Source of the DNA: Rhodothermales bacterium
Lineage (GTDB): Bacteria; Bacteroidota; Rhodothermia; Rhodothermales; Bin80
NCBI GenBank assembly: GCA_022821875.1
Contig: JAJECV010000003.1
Coordinates: forward strand, 1 to 59,172
DNA length: 59,172 nucleotides
Reading direction: 5' to 3'
In this document: positions 44,571-53,150 of the stretch, piece by piece
How positions within the stretch are numbered: the first letter of the stretch is position 1
Layout: each line of letters opens with the position of its first letter
Translations under genes and position numbers: made by a program
The notes under the pieces: model-generated
Database searches by the model: none
What the model was told of the DNA's origin: nothing
What the model saw: only the letters and a program-made list of their open reading frames with translations

Positions 44571-45154
44571 ATTCAGACCTTGATATCTTGCGAGAACTGA
44601 TCAAAGACGAAGCATTGGTGACCACCAAGGAGGGTTGGAATGGCAAGAATTTTCTCGAACTGAAAGAACGTGGAGGAAGGAATACATCCGAGTACAAAAT
44701 AAAGATACGCAACATACCCGAAGATACCATCGCAATCAAATCTGATATGTTTCCTCCCCCAAGAAACGTTTTTAGAGGCAACAGAGGCGAATGCAAGAGG
44801 GCGGATTTTGTTATTATCGCCAGGGATGGGGAAAGAAATTGGATAATTTATATCGAAATGAAGTGCGGTAAGTATGGTCAAGAGCGACATATAAAACAAC
44901 AGCTTCAGGGATCTAGATGTTTTGTTGATTACTGCCGCATAGTTGCCCGAACGTTTTGGAGGAAACCAGGATTTCTTGAAGAGGGGGATTATCAACAGCG
45001 ATATGTTAGTGTGAAAAACATTGGTATGGACAAAAGGCCATCAAGGACAATCAGAAAACCGTCCCTACACGACTGTCCTGAAAACATGCTTAAAATCAGT
45101 GCGCCTCGTTCAAAGGGTATCTGGTTTAAAGAATTGGTAGGGGCGGCAAATTAG
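44567..45154 (+). CDS. PD-(D/E)XK nuclease-like partner of the ATPase
   Basis: A 195-residue protein with a plausible restriction-like active site: Asp80 in CKRADFVIIA and Glu97-x-Lys99 in YIEMKCGKYG, followed by a Gln-containing helix (KQQLQGSRCFVDYC). The motif spacing fits a PD-(D/E)XK core. Translationally coupled to the ATPase (ATGA), so the two likely form a complex in which ATP hydrolysis gates the nuclease. The pair is not one I can assign to a named defence system: it differs from PtuAB (HNH), AriAB and Gabija (Toprim). Confidence 0.65.
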   Translation: MNSDLDILRELIKDEALVTTKEGWNGKNFLELKERGGRNTSEYKIKIRNIPEDTIAIKSDMFPPPRNVFRGNRGECKRADFVIIARDGERNWIIYIEMKCGKYGQERHIKQQLQGSRCFVDYCRIVARTFWRKPGFLEEGDYQQRYVSVKNIGMDKRPSRTIRKPSLHDCPENMLKISAPRSKGIWFKELVGAAN

Positions 45155-45202
45155 ATAAATGTGTATGCTATGATACACATGGACTCTGGTCGCATAACGA
45201 CA

Positions 45203-45588
45203 TTAGTCTAACTGCAAGTTATTGAGATTCCTCTCATAGATATTATTGCGGGGGTATGCCTGCGTGACAGGCTGCCTTTCAGACACCCCTGCGCCGTACT
45301 CCTCCCACGTCACGCCGTCCACTCCGGGGGCCGCATCACGCTTAATCACGCAATACGCCGCCTTCAGAGATTCCTCGTTGATATGGTGGTGCAACGTTGT
45401 AAGTTTCTCCTTTGGATTCCGCTCCACATACTGCCGTAGCCACTCCTTCCGTTGGTGCACACGCACCCAATTCTGTGCTTGGTGTGTGGGTCGGTCGTTG
45501 TGGCTTCCCCTAGGGTGAAGGCCTTCGCGCCCCATGCTCCGCCGGTTGCCCGTTCCCCTCCTAAATTAAGACTTTTGAGCGACCGCAA
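45203..45588 (-). pseudogene. Group II intron reverse transcriptase/maturase remnant (N-terminus only)
   Basis: The minus-strand reading contains the standard start of bacterial group II intron-encoded proteins: ATGGAWG-type leader, GLHPRGSHNDRPTHQAQNWVRVHQRKEWLRQYVERN, then LTTLHHHINEESLKAAYCVIKRDAAPGVDGVTWEEY. It ends at 45203 after about 110 residues, well before the RT catalytic YADD. The leader is in another frame. No domain V was seen. It marks past intron insertion between two defence modules. Confidence 0.75.
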
Positions 45589-45662
45589 AGAATAAAGTTA
45601 TTATCGTTAGACAGCGGGGAGCAATTATTTTCCCAGAAAGCCTCAAATTACTCGGAATATCG

Positions 45663-45670
45663 TATCTTTG
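45663..45670 (+). promoter_or_regulatory. Candidate -7 promoter box before hamA-like gene
   Basis: TATCTTTG, matching TAnnTTTG, ends 26 bases before the ATG, a good position for a short leader. The surrounding cgtatctttgc is also found at 18072-18082. No TTTG is seen at -33. Confidence 0.4.
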
Positions 45671-45696
45671 CGAACTGAGACAGGGAACGTCCAACC

Positions 45697-46488
45697 ATGG
45701 CCTCTTTTATTGGTGCGATTTATTCAAATCACGATGGGCAGGTTTTCTGGTATGGTGTGGAAATGACAGAGGGGGATGATTTCAATAGATTCCTGACCAA
45801 AAATGTAGCCTCCCGTCTTTATGATGAGGAGGGGCAGTCTGAATTTGAAACTCATCTGAGGAGCCTTGGAGATAGCGGTTTTGTGCAGGGAAATCTGGAC
45901 GGTCTTGTTACATCCAGCACGGAGGAAATTGGGACTGGTTGGCGCGTTGGCGAAGCCATTGCGGAAGCATTTCTGGCCCAAGAGCACAGTATTGTCTGGC
46001 CGTGGAATATGAACCGTGACCGGCGAAATTCCAGAGCCAGTCTTCCCGGTGCGGATCTGGTTGGATTCAAGGTTGACGGTTCCAATGTCCAATTTGCGTT
46101 TGGAGAAGTAAAAACATCCAGCGACTCAGGTAGTCCTCCTGGAGTTATGAAGGGGGACAAGGGCATGACGAATCAACTCAAGAATTTGTCGGAAAACTAC
46201 TCACTTATAAGAAGACTAATCGAGTGGTTGTTTTACCGCTGCAGAGGGGGGCCTTACGAAGATTTTTTTAATTCCGCAATGAGCATGTTTGTCGGATCAG
46301 GGAAAAAGGCATTTTCCCTGTATGGTGTCTTGGTTCGTGACACGCAACCCAATGAAACAGATCTGAGTCAAAGCGGGCAAACACTGGCTAGGATCCTGAA
46401 CCATCCAACCATTTGTCATTTGTTTGCAATTTATATTCCCTGTACAGTTGATGGCCTTCCCCATCGGGTAACTGGAGTTAAACAATGA
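45697..46488 (+). CDS. HamA-like (DUF1837) nuclease effector
   Basis: A 263-residue protein with a PD-(D/E)XK-type site: Asp in LPGADLVGFKVDG and Glu-x-Lys in FAFGEVKTSSDSG. This arrangement, together with an overlapping helicase gene, fits the DUF1837 proteins called HamA in Hachiman anti-phage systems (and AbpA in AbpAB). In Hachiman the helicase HamB holds the nuclease inactive until it senses damaged or phage DNA, then HamA degrades DNA broadly. Start ATG 45697 has GGGAA upstream and a promoter-like box 26 bases before. Confidence 0.65.
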   Translation: MASFIGAIYSNHDGQVFWYGVEMTEGDDFNRFLTKNVASRLYDEEGQSEFETHLRSLGDSGFVQGNLDGLVTSSTEEIGTGWRVGEAIAEAFLAQEHSIVWPWNMNRDRRNSRASLPGADLVGFKVDGSNVQFAFGEVKTSSDSGSPPGVMKGDKGMTNQLKNLSENYSLIRRLIEWLFYRCRGGPYEDFFNSAMSMFVGSGKKAFSLYGVLVRDTQPNETDLSQSGQTLARILNHPTICHLFAIYIPCTVDGLPHRVTGVKQ

Positions 46489-49400
46489 GTCTTGAGATCC
46501 TTGGTCGGTTAAGTGATTTACGGCAGCAAGCCTTAAAACAGGCACAGCACGTACAGGTTTCGCAAGAACTGCTGGAATTTCCTTTTGATGCTGATGATGA
46601 CTTGCTACAGAGAGCGGCAACACTTCTTGAGGTTGCTGTGCATGATCTTATTCACAATGGGCAGGAGGAGGATGATAAGAATCAACAAGAATTAAGACAT
46701 ACCGCTGCGGATGCATTTCGATTGTTCAGGACTTTGCCCAGACCAGATGATAAATTGGAAGCGGGTATATTTCTGCTGCAAGCGGGAGCAATCGCGGTTC
46801 TGGGTGATAAGGGAGTAGATGCGGCTCGTTGGCTTCGGGAAAACACCTGGCCGGACCTACCGGTTGAGTCACAAGACTGGGGGGAGCGAACCTGGGCAAC
46901 AGTTATCGATGTATGGCTTAGACTGATCCGTAAAGACGGTTGGACTGACCGTGACCTCGTACTTGAGCGAATCTCCAGTTTACGGGAGGCGCAGTTAATA
47001 TTTGAAAGAGAGTATTTGCAGAGTCTGGACATCTCGGACGCGAAAGCGACCGCCCTTGAGTTGATCGGTCTCTATCATCTAGCCAAAGCCGCAGAAATCC
47101 TCGCCCATTACATAACCGACGGTGTTGTAGACGGAGAATATCAAATCCAAGAATTACTGGAGACTCGTTTTGACCGGGTATTGGCTATCTGCGAGGAAAC
47201 ACAGATGATTCAATTGGAACCGTTGGCCAGACTGCTGGCGGCCAGTGCTGCTCAGATGGCCGAGAATTCTATCTGGACGGTCACGAGGGGCGTTAATTCT
47301 CGTGTGAGCCATTTTGTCAGGAACCTTGTTGATAGAGGTCGGGGGGATAAGGCTATATTTGATGTACTGCCACCTCAGCGGCGTGTTCTGGCAGAAAAAG
47401 GATTGCTTGGTTCAAGTCGTCGTGCGGTTGTAGTCAACTTGCCCACTTCAAGTGGCAAGACGATGATTGCCGAATTCCGAATTCTCCAGGCCTTGAATCA
47501 GTTTTCTATGGACAGGGGATGGGTGGCGTATCTGGTGCCGACGCGTGCACTGGTTAACCAGATTTCCCGGCAGTTGCGCAGAGACTTGGGCAGTCTTCGG
47601 ATCAACGTTGAGCAGGTTAGCCCGGCACTGGAAATTGATAACGTAGAATCGGAACTCTTGTGCCAGAACGATCCCGAAAACAAGTTTGATATTCTTGTCA
47701 CGACTCCCGAAAAACTGAATCTCATGCTGCGTCAGGGTTGGGAAACGAAAATCGGGCGCCCGTTAACTTTGGTGATCGTAGACGAGGCACATAATATTCA
47801 AAATGCGACCAGAGGACTCCATCTTGAGCTTTTATTGGCCAGTATAAACAGCGAATGCCAATATGCTCAATTCCTGCTGCTTACCCCATTTATAACGAAT
47901 GCCCGTGAAGTCGCCAAATGGCTGGGTGGTCACAGTTCCGAGGATATCAGTCTGGCCGTGGATTGGCAGCCCAACGACAGAGTAATTGGGATTATTCAAG
48001 CCGAAAAAACGGAGGAAATACGAAAGAACAGCTTTGATTATCGAGTCCGCATGGAAACCGTCCACACGTCAGAGAAAACGCTGGTGGTGGATGATTTGCT
48101 TGATCTCCAGAACAATCAGGAAATTGCCTCTACCTACAGTCAAGCATCCAATAATGCTTCCACGCTGGCCGTAATCGCTGCTCAAAAATTGCAGCAACGC
48201 GGACCGGTTATTGTCATGCATATGCGGCCGGATTTGGTCTGGTCCTTGGCTGACCGACTCAAAGTAGGCCTTAATAAGAAAGCACCGACCGATAACATTT
48301 CTCTGGTTCAGAAATTTTTGGAACTGGAACTCGGCCATGAGACTCCTTTGATTGATTTGCTTTCCTATGGAATTGGTGTTCATCACGCCGGGCTTCCTGA
48401 CGAAGTGCGCACTCTTGTAGAATGGCTGTTTGAGGAGGAAGAACTCAATTTTCTGGTTGCAACCACCACGATAGCCCATGGGGTTAACTTTCCGGTTTCA
48501 GGGGTTGTGATGGCCTCCCATCAATATCCCTACGGAAAAGATATGCCGCCGGAAGATTTCTGGAATATCGCCGGGCGTACCGGGCGGATCTCTCATGGAA
48601 CACTCGGGGTTGTGGGACTTGCCGCTAAAGATGACACCAAAGCAAAAAAATTGCGGGAATTCATCAACCAGCAGTCCGGCGAACTTAATTCTGCTCTGAT
48701 TGAATTAGTTCTTGAGGCTGGTGAGCATCTGAGTGATCTGACGGGGATTGTCAAAGAAAAGCCTGAATGGTCTGCGTTTGTTCAATACTTAGCACACACA
48801 TATCGGCAAATGGGGCAGCCGGAAGATTTTGTCACCAAAACAGAGCAGATACTTCGCAGTACTTTTGGCTTCAGGAAACTTAGGACAGAAGCCCCGTCCA
48901 TCGTGAATCGTTTTCTGGAAGGTGTACGTTCTTACGCCCAATATATTCAGAAATCTAGACAGACGGTCAAACTTGTTGACAATACCGGCTTTTCCCTAGA
49001 GAGTGTTCAAACTGTATTAAGTGCATCCAAACAAAAAAGTATTGGAATAGGTGTGTGGAACGCGGAGTCACTTTTCAGTTCTGGGAACCGGGATCTTCAG
49101 AATATGATGGGGATTCTGTTGGATGTTCCTGAGTTGAAGGAAAACCTGAAATCCGTCATAGGAGGGGCAGGCCCAGATGGCGACAAGTTATCTCGTATCG
49201 TCAAGGATTGGGTCAACGGTGTGTCTATTGCTTCAATCGCCCAGGGGTACTTCATGGAGGATGGTGACGATAACGCAGGGCCGGTCACTACAGAAGCTAT
49301 GACGAAGTGTGCACAGAATTTATTCGGAAGCCTGATACAGACTACGGCCTGGGGGCTTGGGGCCTTACTTTCCGTTACGGGAAGCAACCTGACCGAGGAG

Positions 49401-49676
49401 GAATTGCGTCCACTGAGCAACCTGCCTTCGCGCGTCTATTACGGAGTGAATGACGACCGGGCAATTGCATTGAGGTTACTTGGCGTTTCCAGATCAGTTG
49501 CAGTAAAACTCGCCGACAGTATGGGCCATCTCCTGGATCAAGGTCAATCACTCCCGAAGATACGGAGTCATCTGCGTGATATGGATAAGCCAACCTGGCA
49601 GCAGGTATTAGGCGAACAGAAAGGTGAAGTATATAGAGGTGTGTGGCGTATTCTTGAAGGATTACCACCAGATTAA
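46485..49676 (+). CDS. HamB-like SF2 (Ski2-like) helicase
   Basis: A 1,063-residue protein. After an N-terminal helical region of about 280 residues comes a Ski2/Hel308-like helicase: NLPTSSGKTMIAEFRIL (motif I), LVPTRALVNQIS (Ia), LVIVDEAHNIQ (II, DEAH), LLLTPFITNA in place of SAT-type motif III, then GIGVHHAGLPDEVRTLVEWLF, VATTTIAHGVNFPV and WNIAGRTGRISHGTLGVVG (motif VI). Its ATG overlaps the HamA-like stop by four bases (ATGA), supporting a two-protein complex. AbpB is the alternative name. Confidence 0.78.
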   Translation: MSLEILGRLSDLRQQALKQAQHVQVSQELLEFPFDADDDLLQRAATLLEVAVHDLIHNGQEEDDKNQQELRHTAADAFRLFRTLPRPDDKLEAGIFLLQAGAIAVLGDKGVDAARWLRENTWPDLPVESQDWGERTWATVIDVWLRLIRKDGWTDRDLVLERISSLREAQLIFEREYLQSLDISDAKATALELIGLYHLAKAAEILAHYITDGVVDGEYQIQELLETRFDRVLAICEETQMIQLEPLARLLAASAAQMAENSIWTVTRGVNSRVSHFVRNLVDRGRGDKAIFDVLPPQRRVLAEKGLLGSSRRAVVVNLPTSSGKTMIAEFRILQALNQFSMDRGWVAYLVPTRALVNQISRQLRRDLGSLRINVEQVSPALEIDNVESELLCQNDPENKFDILVTTPEKLNLMLRQGWETKIGRPLTLVIVDEAHNIQNATRGLHLELLLASINSECQYAQFLLLTPFITNAREVAKWLGGHSSEDISLAVDWQPNDRVIGIIQAEKTEEIRKNSFDYRVRMETVHTSEKTLVVDDLLDLQNNQEIASTYSQASNNASTLAVIAAQKLQQRGPVIVMHMRPDLVWSLADRLKVGLNKKAPTDNISLVQKFLELELGHETPLIDLLSYGIGVHHAGLPDEVRTLVEWLFEEEELNFLVATTTIAHGVNFPVSGVVMASHQYPYGKDMPPEDFWNIAGRTGRISHGTLGVVGLAAKDDTKAKKLREFINQQSGELNSALIELVLEAGEHLSDLTGIVKEKPEWSAFVQYLAHTYRQMGQPEDFVTKTEQILRSTFGFRKLRTEAPSIVNRFLEGVRSYAQYIQKSRQTVKLVDNTGFSLESVQTVLSASKQKSIGIGVWNAESLFSSGNRDLQNMMGILLDVPELKENLKSVIGGAGPDGDKLSRIVKDWVNGVSIASIAQGYFMEDGDDNAGPVTTEAMTKCAQNLFGSLIQTTAWGLGALLSVTGSNLTEEELRPLSNLPSRVYYGVNDDRAIALRLLGVSRSVAVKLADSMGHLLDQGQSLPKIRSHLRDMDKPTWQQVLGEQKGEVYRGVWRILEGLPPD

Positions 49677-50046
49677 ACGGTAGGTTTCAAGTACAGAGTG
49701 CAACAGAATATACAGTTCTGGTGTGTGTTGGATTACTATTCCGATGAAAGCAGTCACTGATTGCTTTGTCTGTGACACTCACAATAAGAAGTCCTGTTAC
49801 AAAATCCTCGAACCAACCCCCGCGAAGCAGCAATGGAAATGGGGGCGATCAAGGTGGGTAACATCAATCTGATTACCCGGGCAACATCAATCTGAATCTA
49901 CACACATTCTACGGGGATAAAAAATTCACTGCATCTCAATAACATCAATCAGTTTTCTTACGAGAACCCGTACAAGGCATCCCTAGCACAGCAAGGATCT
50001 AATTCTTGATTCCCCTCACCTATCTGATCTTGCGCCGTATCACGAA
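49677..50046. other. Non-coding gap with short direct repeats
   Basis: 370 bases after the helicase gene. AACATCAATCTGA occurs twice about 22 bases apart (around 49859 and 49881) and a shorter AACATCAATCAG near 49941. No gene is supported. Repeats are too few and close for a CRISPR array. Confidence 0.45.
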
Positions 50047-50538
50047 TTATTCCTGGATGTACGGAAGAATCCCTTTCAGAGCGTTCTCCTTCGTATCTTC
50101 ACCCTGAATGGGACGCACCCCACTTTTTCTACCTCTAGTTGCCGCAAACGTAACCTTACCATCAGGCAGGAATTTCATTAAGGCAGAACCTTTACTCAGG
50201 TGCCATTCAGCCTGTAATAATCCGTTGGGGCATATTCCAATTTCAGGATAAGGGATTGAGATGTTATCACTTGCGAAGAATTGAGCAAGTTCGCGTAACG
50301 AAGATAACCGCATGGGAGGATCTTCTGGGTCGTTATCCGATGTTATTTCGTGCAGATATCTGAGACGTGAAACGATTTTGGAACACCATGTGAGACCATC
50401 AAGAATGTTAAATACATCTTCATGGCAAGTCGCGTCTCTAATTTGAGCGATACGATTGGTCCATTCCTCAGCAATACTCTGTTCAGAAGCTTTGGGTACT
50501 CCGTGAGTATTGTGACCTGATTCATTAACTGATGTCAT
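50047..50538 (-). CDS. Uncharacterised protein, second gene of a two-gene unit
   Basis: A 163-residue soluble protein with a helical N-terminal two-thirds (SIAEEWTNRIAQIRDATCHEDVFNILD, RLSSLRELAQFFASDN) and a small C-terminal beta unit (GICPNGLLQAEWHLSKGSALMKFLPDGKVTFAATRG) that looks like a sheet wrapped around an EW motif. No family is recognised. It follows the 111-residue gene by 16 bases; a defence-linked accessory or toxin-antitoxin pair is possible but unproven. Confidence 0.65.
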   Translation of the reverse strand: MTSVNESGHNTHGVPKASEQSIAEEWTNRIAQIRDATCHEDVFNILDGLTWCSKIVSRLRYLHEITSDNDPEDPPMRLSSLRELAQFFASDNISIPYPEIGICPNGLLQAEWHLSKGSALMKFLPDGKVTFAATRGRKSGVRPIQGEDTKENALKGILPYIQE

Positions 50539-50554
50539 AAGATAGGATTACCAT

Positions 50555-50890
50555 TTAGATTGTCTTCTCTGCTAATGGAGTCTGTCCAGATAGCGATAGA
50601 GTCCACTTTCGAACCGACTTGTCTGGCGGAGAAGATAGAGGCCTAATGTCCTCATTGTAATTTGCTGAGTCAATATCTCGATCACCGAAAATGGCCTGAT
50701 CGACATTCATCCGATGGTCCTGATTTTGAGAATTGTCCTCAGCACTAAAGATGTCTGATATTTGCATGAAAGTTGCATCTCTGTCAAAAGGTAGACCCGC
50801 TGCTACTAGATCTGCACTTAAATGATCCATCACGCGGAGAAAAGGAAAATCATTGCTTATGAAAGGAGACAAAGCTTGGTCAATTTCCAC
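50555..50890 (-). CDS. Uncharacterised protein, first gene of a two-gene unit
   Basis: A 111-residue acidic protein beginning with a GTG at 50890 (MEIDQALSPFISNDFPFLRVMDHLSADLVAAGLPF). In-frame sequence extends upstream for about 16 further sense codons (VWVGYYRIRFLNTV) without an ATG, so the true start may be non-canonical or the 5' end may be damaged. The family is unknown. Paired with the 163-residue gene. Confidence 0.55.
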   Translation of the reverse strand: MEIDQALSPFISNDFPFLRVMDHLSADLVAAGLPFDRDATFMQISDIFSAEDNSQNQDHRMNVDQAIFGDRDIDSANYNEDIRPLSSPPDKSVRKWTLSLSGQTPLAEKTI

Positions 50891-51396
50891 GACCGTGTTA
50901 AGGAACCGTATGCGATAGTAGCCAACCCAGACCTAAAACGAAATGACCTCGACCATGAATACTGCACAACCTAACAGCCCACTGTTAACATCCAGATGTT
51001 GTACTCCGTAGGCCCCGTGAGCCGTCAGGCTGCACAATAAGTTCAACTTGCATTCACTTTCCGTCAACAAAGAACTGTGGATCAATCGGTCCCAACTGAC
51101 AGAAATAGTTCATGTAAACATCGGCCGACGACGATCCAAATACTATGCCGGCAGACATGGCTTGACCGGGATTATGAAGTCAACACATATATAGTGATAG
51201 CGAAGAACTTCTATCATCTTTTCAACCGAATCAACCAAGCCAAACCCGTATCCAGTAAAATTGTAAGCTTATCGTTCCTGTGATCTATACTTTCAACTCC
51301 ATCTCTGGCTAGGAAGATAAGTCGCTATGCATTGGTCAATAAATTGGGGAATTATATAGAAGACTGTAGGTCTCACTTAGTATTTCCTCTTTTCAC
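50891..51396. other. Non-coding stretch
   Basis: About 500 AT-rich bases without a supported gene on either strand. Short open frames (for example 51077-51283 +) show no family features. Confidence 0.45.
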
Positions 51397-51588
51397 CTAC
51401 CCAGATTTGATCTTCGGAGTTCTGCCGCTGCGCAGAAATTCCCGGCGCATATCCTCACGTATTGCCTCCCCGCCGTATTTTGGATTGGTTACGGGTTTAT
51501 CTAGAATTTCGTAGGCTTTGCCTGAGCGGTGATGTGGAGTTGAATGACTGGTCGATTTCATGCGAGAATTATTGTGGTTAAATTTCAT
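51397..51588 (-). CDS. Possible small gene coupled to the EcoRV-like endonuclease
   Basis: A 63-residue basic, polar reading frame (MKFNHNNSRMKSTSHSTPHH, then RSGKAYEILDKPVTNPKYGGEAIREDMRREFLRSG). Its ATG overlaps the endonuclease stop (ATGAAATTTAA). No family recognised. The overlap favours a real gene, the odd composition argues for caution. Confidence 0.4.
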   Translation of the reverse strand: MKFNHNNSRMKSTSHSTPHHRSGKAYEILDKPVTNPKYGGEAIREDMRREFLRSGRTPKIKSG

Positions 51589-52307
51589 CTGGATTGTTTT
51601 CACGTTGTAACTGTTCACAGGTTACACGAAATTCGTGGATATTGGAATACGATAATTGGCGTTCCTGTGCGGTACGTTTATATCCCCGCCAGTATTCAAG
51701 AAATTCTTCTTCTGAGTGAAAAACACCATTCCCCATTTCAAAATCTTTCATGACACCATTGATGCTTCCAATATTGGCAGTATTGCCGCTCCCTGCCCGA
51801 TCTCCTGAAATCCGCCATTTTTCCTGCATAAATACTTCCACATTATCAAATGGGACAGGGATTTGTTTCAGCGTGTCAAATGAGTAAATACGACTGCTTG
51901 TGACTTGTTTCTGCTTAATTCGTCTGTAAACAAATCCAATTACCCAGTGCTGGCCATATTCATTGAATGGATAAACAATATTTTTCCCTCTCGTCTCAGG
52001 GTGAATGTAGCTGGTGTAACTGCCAAGAGTGTACTGAAATTTGGATTGCCCTCCTTCTCGATATGTGGTTTTTACATCAAGGGCGATTTTATCTTGATCT
52101 TCCTCATTGTGCATCAAAGTGAAATCAGGATAATGGTTCTGTTTTTCAGGTTCAATCAACTGAACGCCTATTGATTCGGCATACGCTGCAACTGCCTGAC
52201 GAGCAACAATCTCAAATAGGGTACACACGAGATTTGCGATCAATAACACCGCATAGAGAATATCCATTTTGGACTTCTGCCAGTGCATTCAGAATAAAAT
52301 TCTTCAT
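51578..52307 (-). pseudogene. EcoRV-like type II restriction endonuclease, frameshifted near the N-terminus
   Basis: ATG 52307 overlaps the methylase stop (ATGA) and opens MKNFILNALAEVQNGYSLCGVIDRKSRVYPI, matching the EcoRV N-terminus (INALYDENQKYDVCGII...KIYPL), then TGA at 52214-52212. The rest continues in another frame: LFEIVARQAVAAYAESIGV, EPEKQNHYPDFTL (catalytic Asp), KIALDVKTTY (Asp-x-Lys), LGSYTSYIHPETRGKNIVYPF, EKWRISGDRAGSGNTANIGSI (recognition-loop region) and EEEFLEYWRGYKRTAQERQ. About nine residues present in EcoRV (the GSDTKVLST area) are missing at the junction, suggesting a small deletion that shifted the frame. A truncated protein from an internal start would lack the first 40 residues. 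Confidence 0.85.
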
Positions 52308-53140
52308 CCTACAACGAGAGCTTCAGTCATTCCGTTTCGTAAATTCTCCGTAGATCCCAAATGATAAAAATGCGAAAAAATCTTAATTGTATAATCTGAA
52401 AATTCACTATGTAGGTGTGTGTGTTTCCTGTACTTGTTTTCAGACCACATAGAATAGATAAACGGACATGGTAAAGATTTTAATACATTCTCCATATCAG
52501 ATGAATTTTTATTACTCCAAGAATTAAAATAGTCCGTAAAACGTCCGGAATATGGCGGGTCACAGTAAACAAAATCTTTATTATTTGCTTCCGAAAGGAG
52601 GTTGCGCCAATCAGAACAAACAAACTCCCATGATTTCCCCATTATGGTACTGGCTGCTTTCTGAACTTGATTGGATATTTTCGTGATATAGGCAGGGCGG
52701 AAACGTTCTGGTTTTCGACAGAAGGGAGTATTAAAATATCCCCGACTGTTGAAACGCATTAGACCATTGAAGCATGATCGATTCAGAAACAGGAAATCAT
52801 GCGGATCATGTCTTTCATTAAAACGTGCACGAATTCTGTAATAATGCTTCTCGCCATCATGCAATAGATTATCTCCCTCATGCTCAAGAAATATGCGGAC
52901 AGTGTCTGGAGTTACATCCCCTTTTTGTAACGCCCGATAGAACCGGATAATATGAGGATTCTTATCTCCAAGTAACGCTCGCTCTGGTTGGATATTGAGC
53001 GGGACAACTGCAGAACCAAGAAAGGGTTCTATCCAACGTCCAGATTCTCGCCAAACAATACTGTCGCGAATAAATGGGATTGCCTTTGTTTTTATGCCCT
53101 GTATTTTCAGTGGTGGGGCTTGAACGGTACTTTGGTTCAT
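52304..53140 (-). CDS. EcoRV-like DNA adenine methyltransferase (Dam family)
   Basis: A 278-residue Dam-type N6-adenine methylase: PPLKIQGIKTKAIPFIRDSI, WIEPFLGSAVVPLNI (SAM motif), LFLNRSCFNGLMRFNSRGYFNTPFCRKPERFRPAYITKISNQV, and the catalytic VYCDPPYSGRFTDYFNSW. The text follows M.EcoRV closely, including the C-terminal EALV. It should methylate the first A of GATATC. ATG 53140 (MNQSTVQAPPLK) starts homology; an upstream in-frame GTG/ATG would run into IS1595 debris. Its stop overlaps the endonuclease ATG. Intact, unlike its partner. Confidence 0.92.
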   Translation of the reverse strand: MNQSTVQAPPLKIQGIKTKAIPFIRDSIVWRESGRWIEPFLGSAVVPLNIQPERALLGDKNPHIIRFYRALQKGDVTPDTVRIFLEHEGDNLLHDGEKHYYRIRARFNERHDPHDFLFLNRSCFNGLMRFNSRGYFNTPFCRKPERFRPAYITKISNQVQKAASTIMGKSWEFVCSDWRNLLSEANNKDFVYCDPPYSGRFTDYFNSWSNKNSSDMENVLKSLPCPFIYSMWSENKYRKHTHLHSEFSDYTIKIFSHFYHLGSTENLRNGMTEALVVG

Positions 53141-53150
53141 GACTGCACCA

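Noticed and set aside
43176-45154. Assignment of the ATPase/nuclease pair to PARIS, Septu or Gabija
   Set aside because: The second protein shows a PD-(D/E)XK-type site and none of the Toprim, DUF4435, HNH or UvrD features those systems need.
49855-49955. CRISPR array
   Set aside because: Only two or three 12-13-base repeats with irregular spacing and no cas genes in the window.
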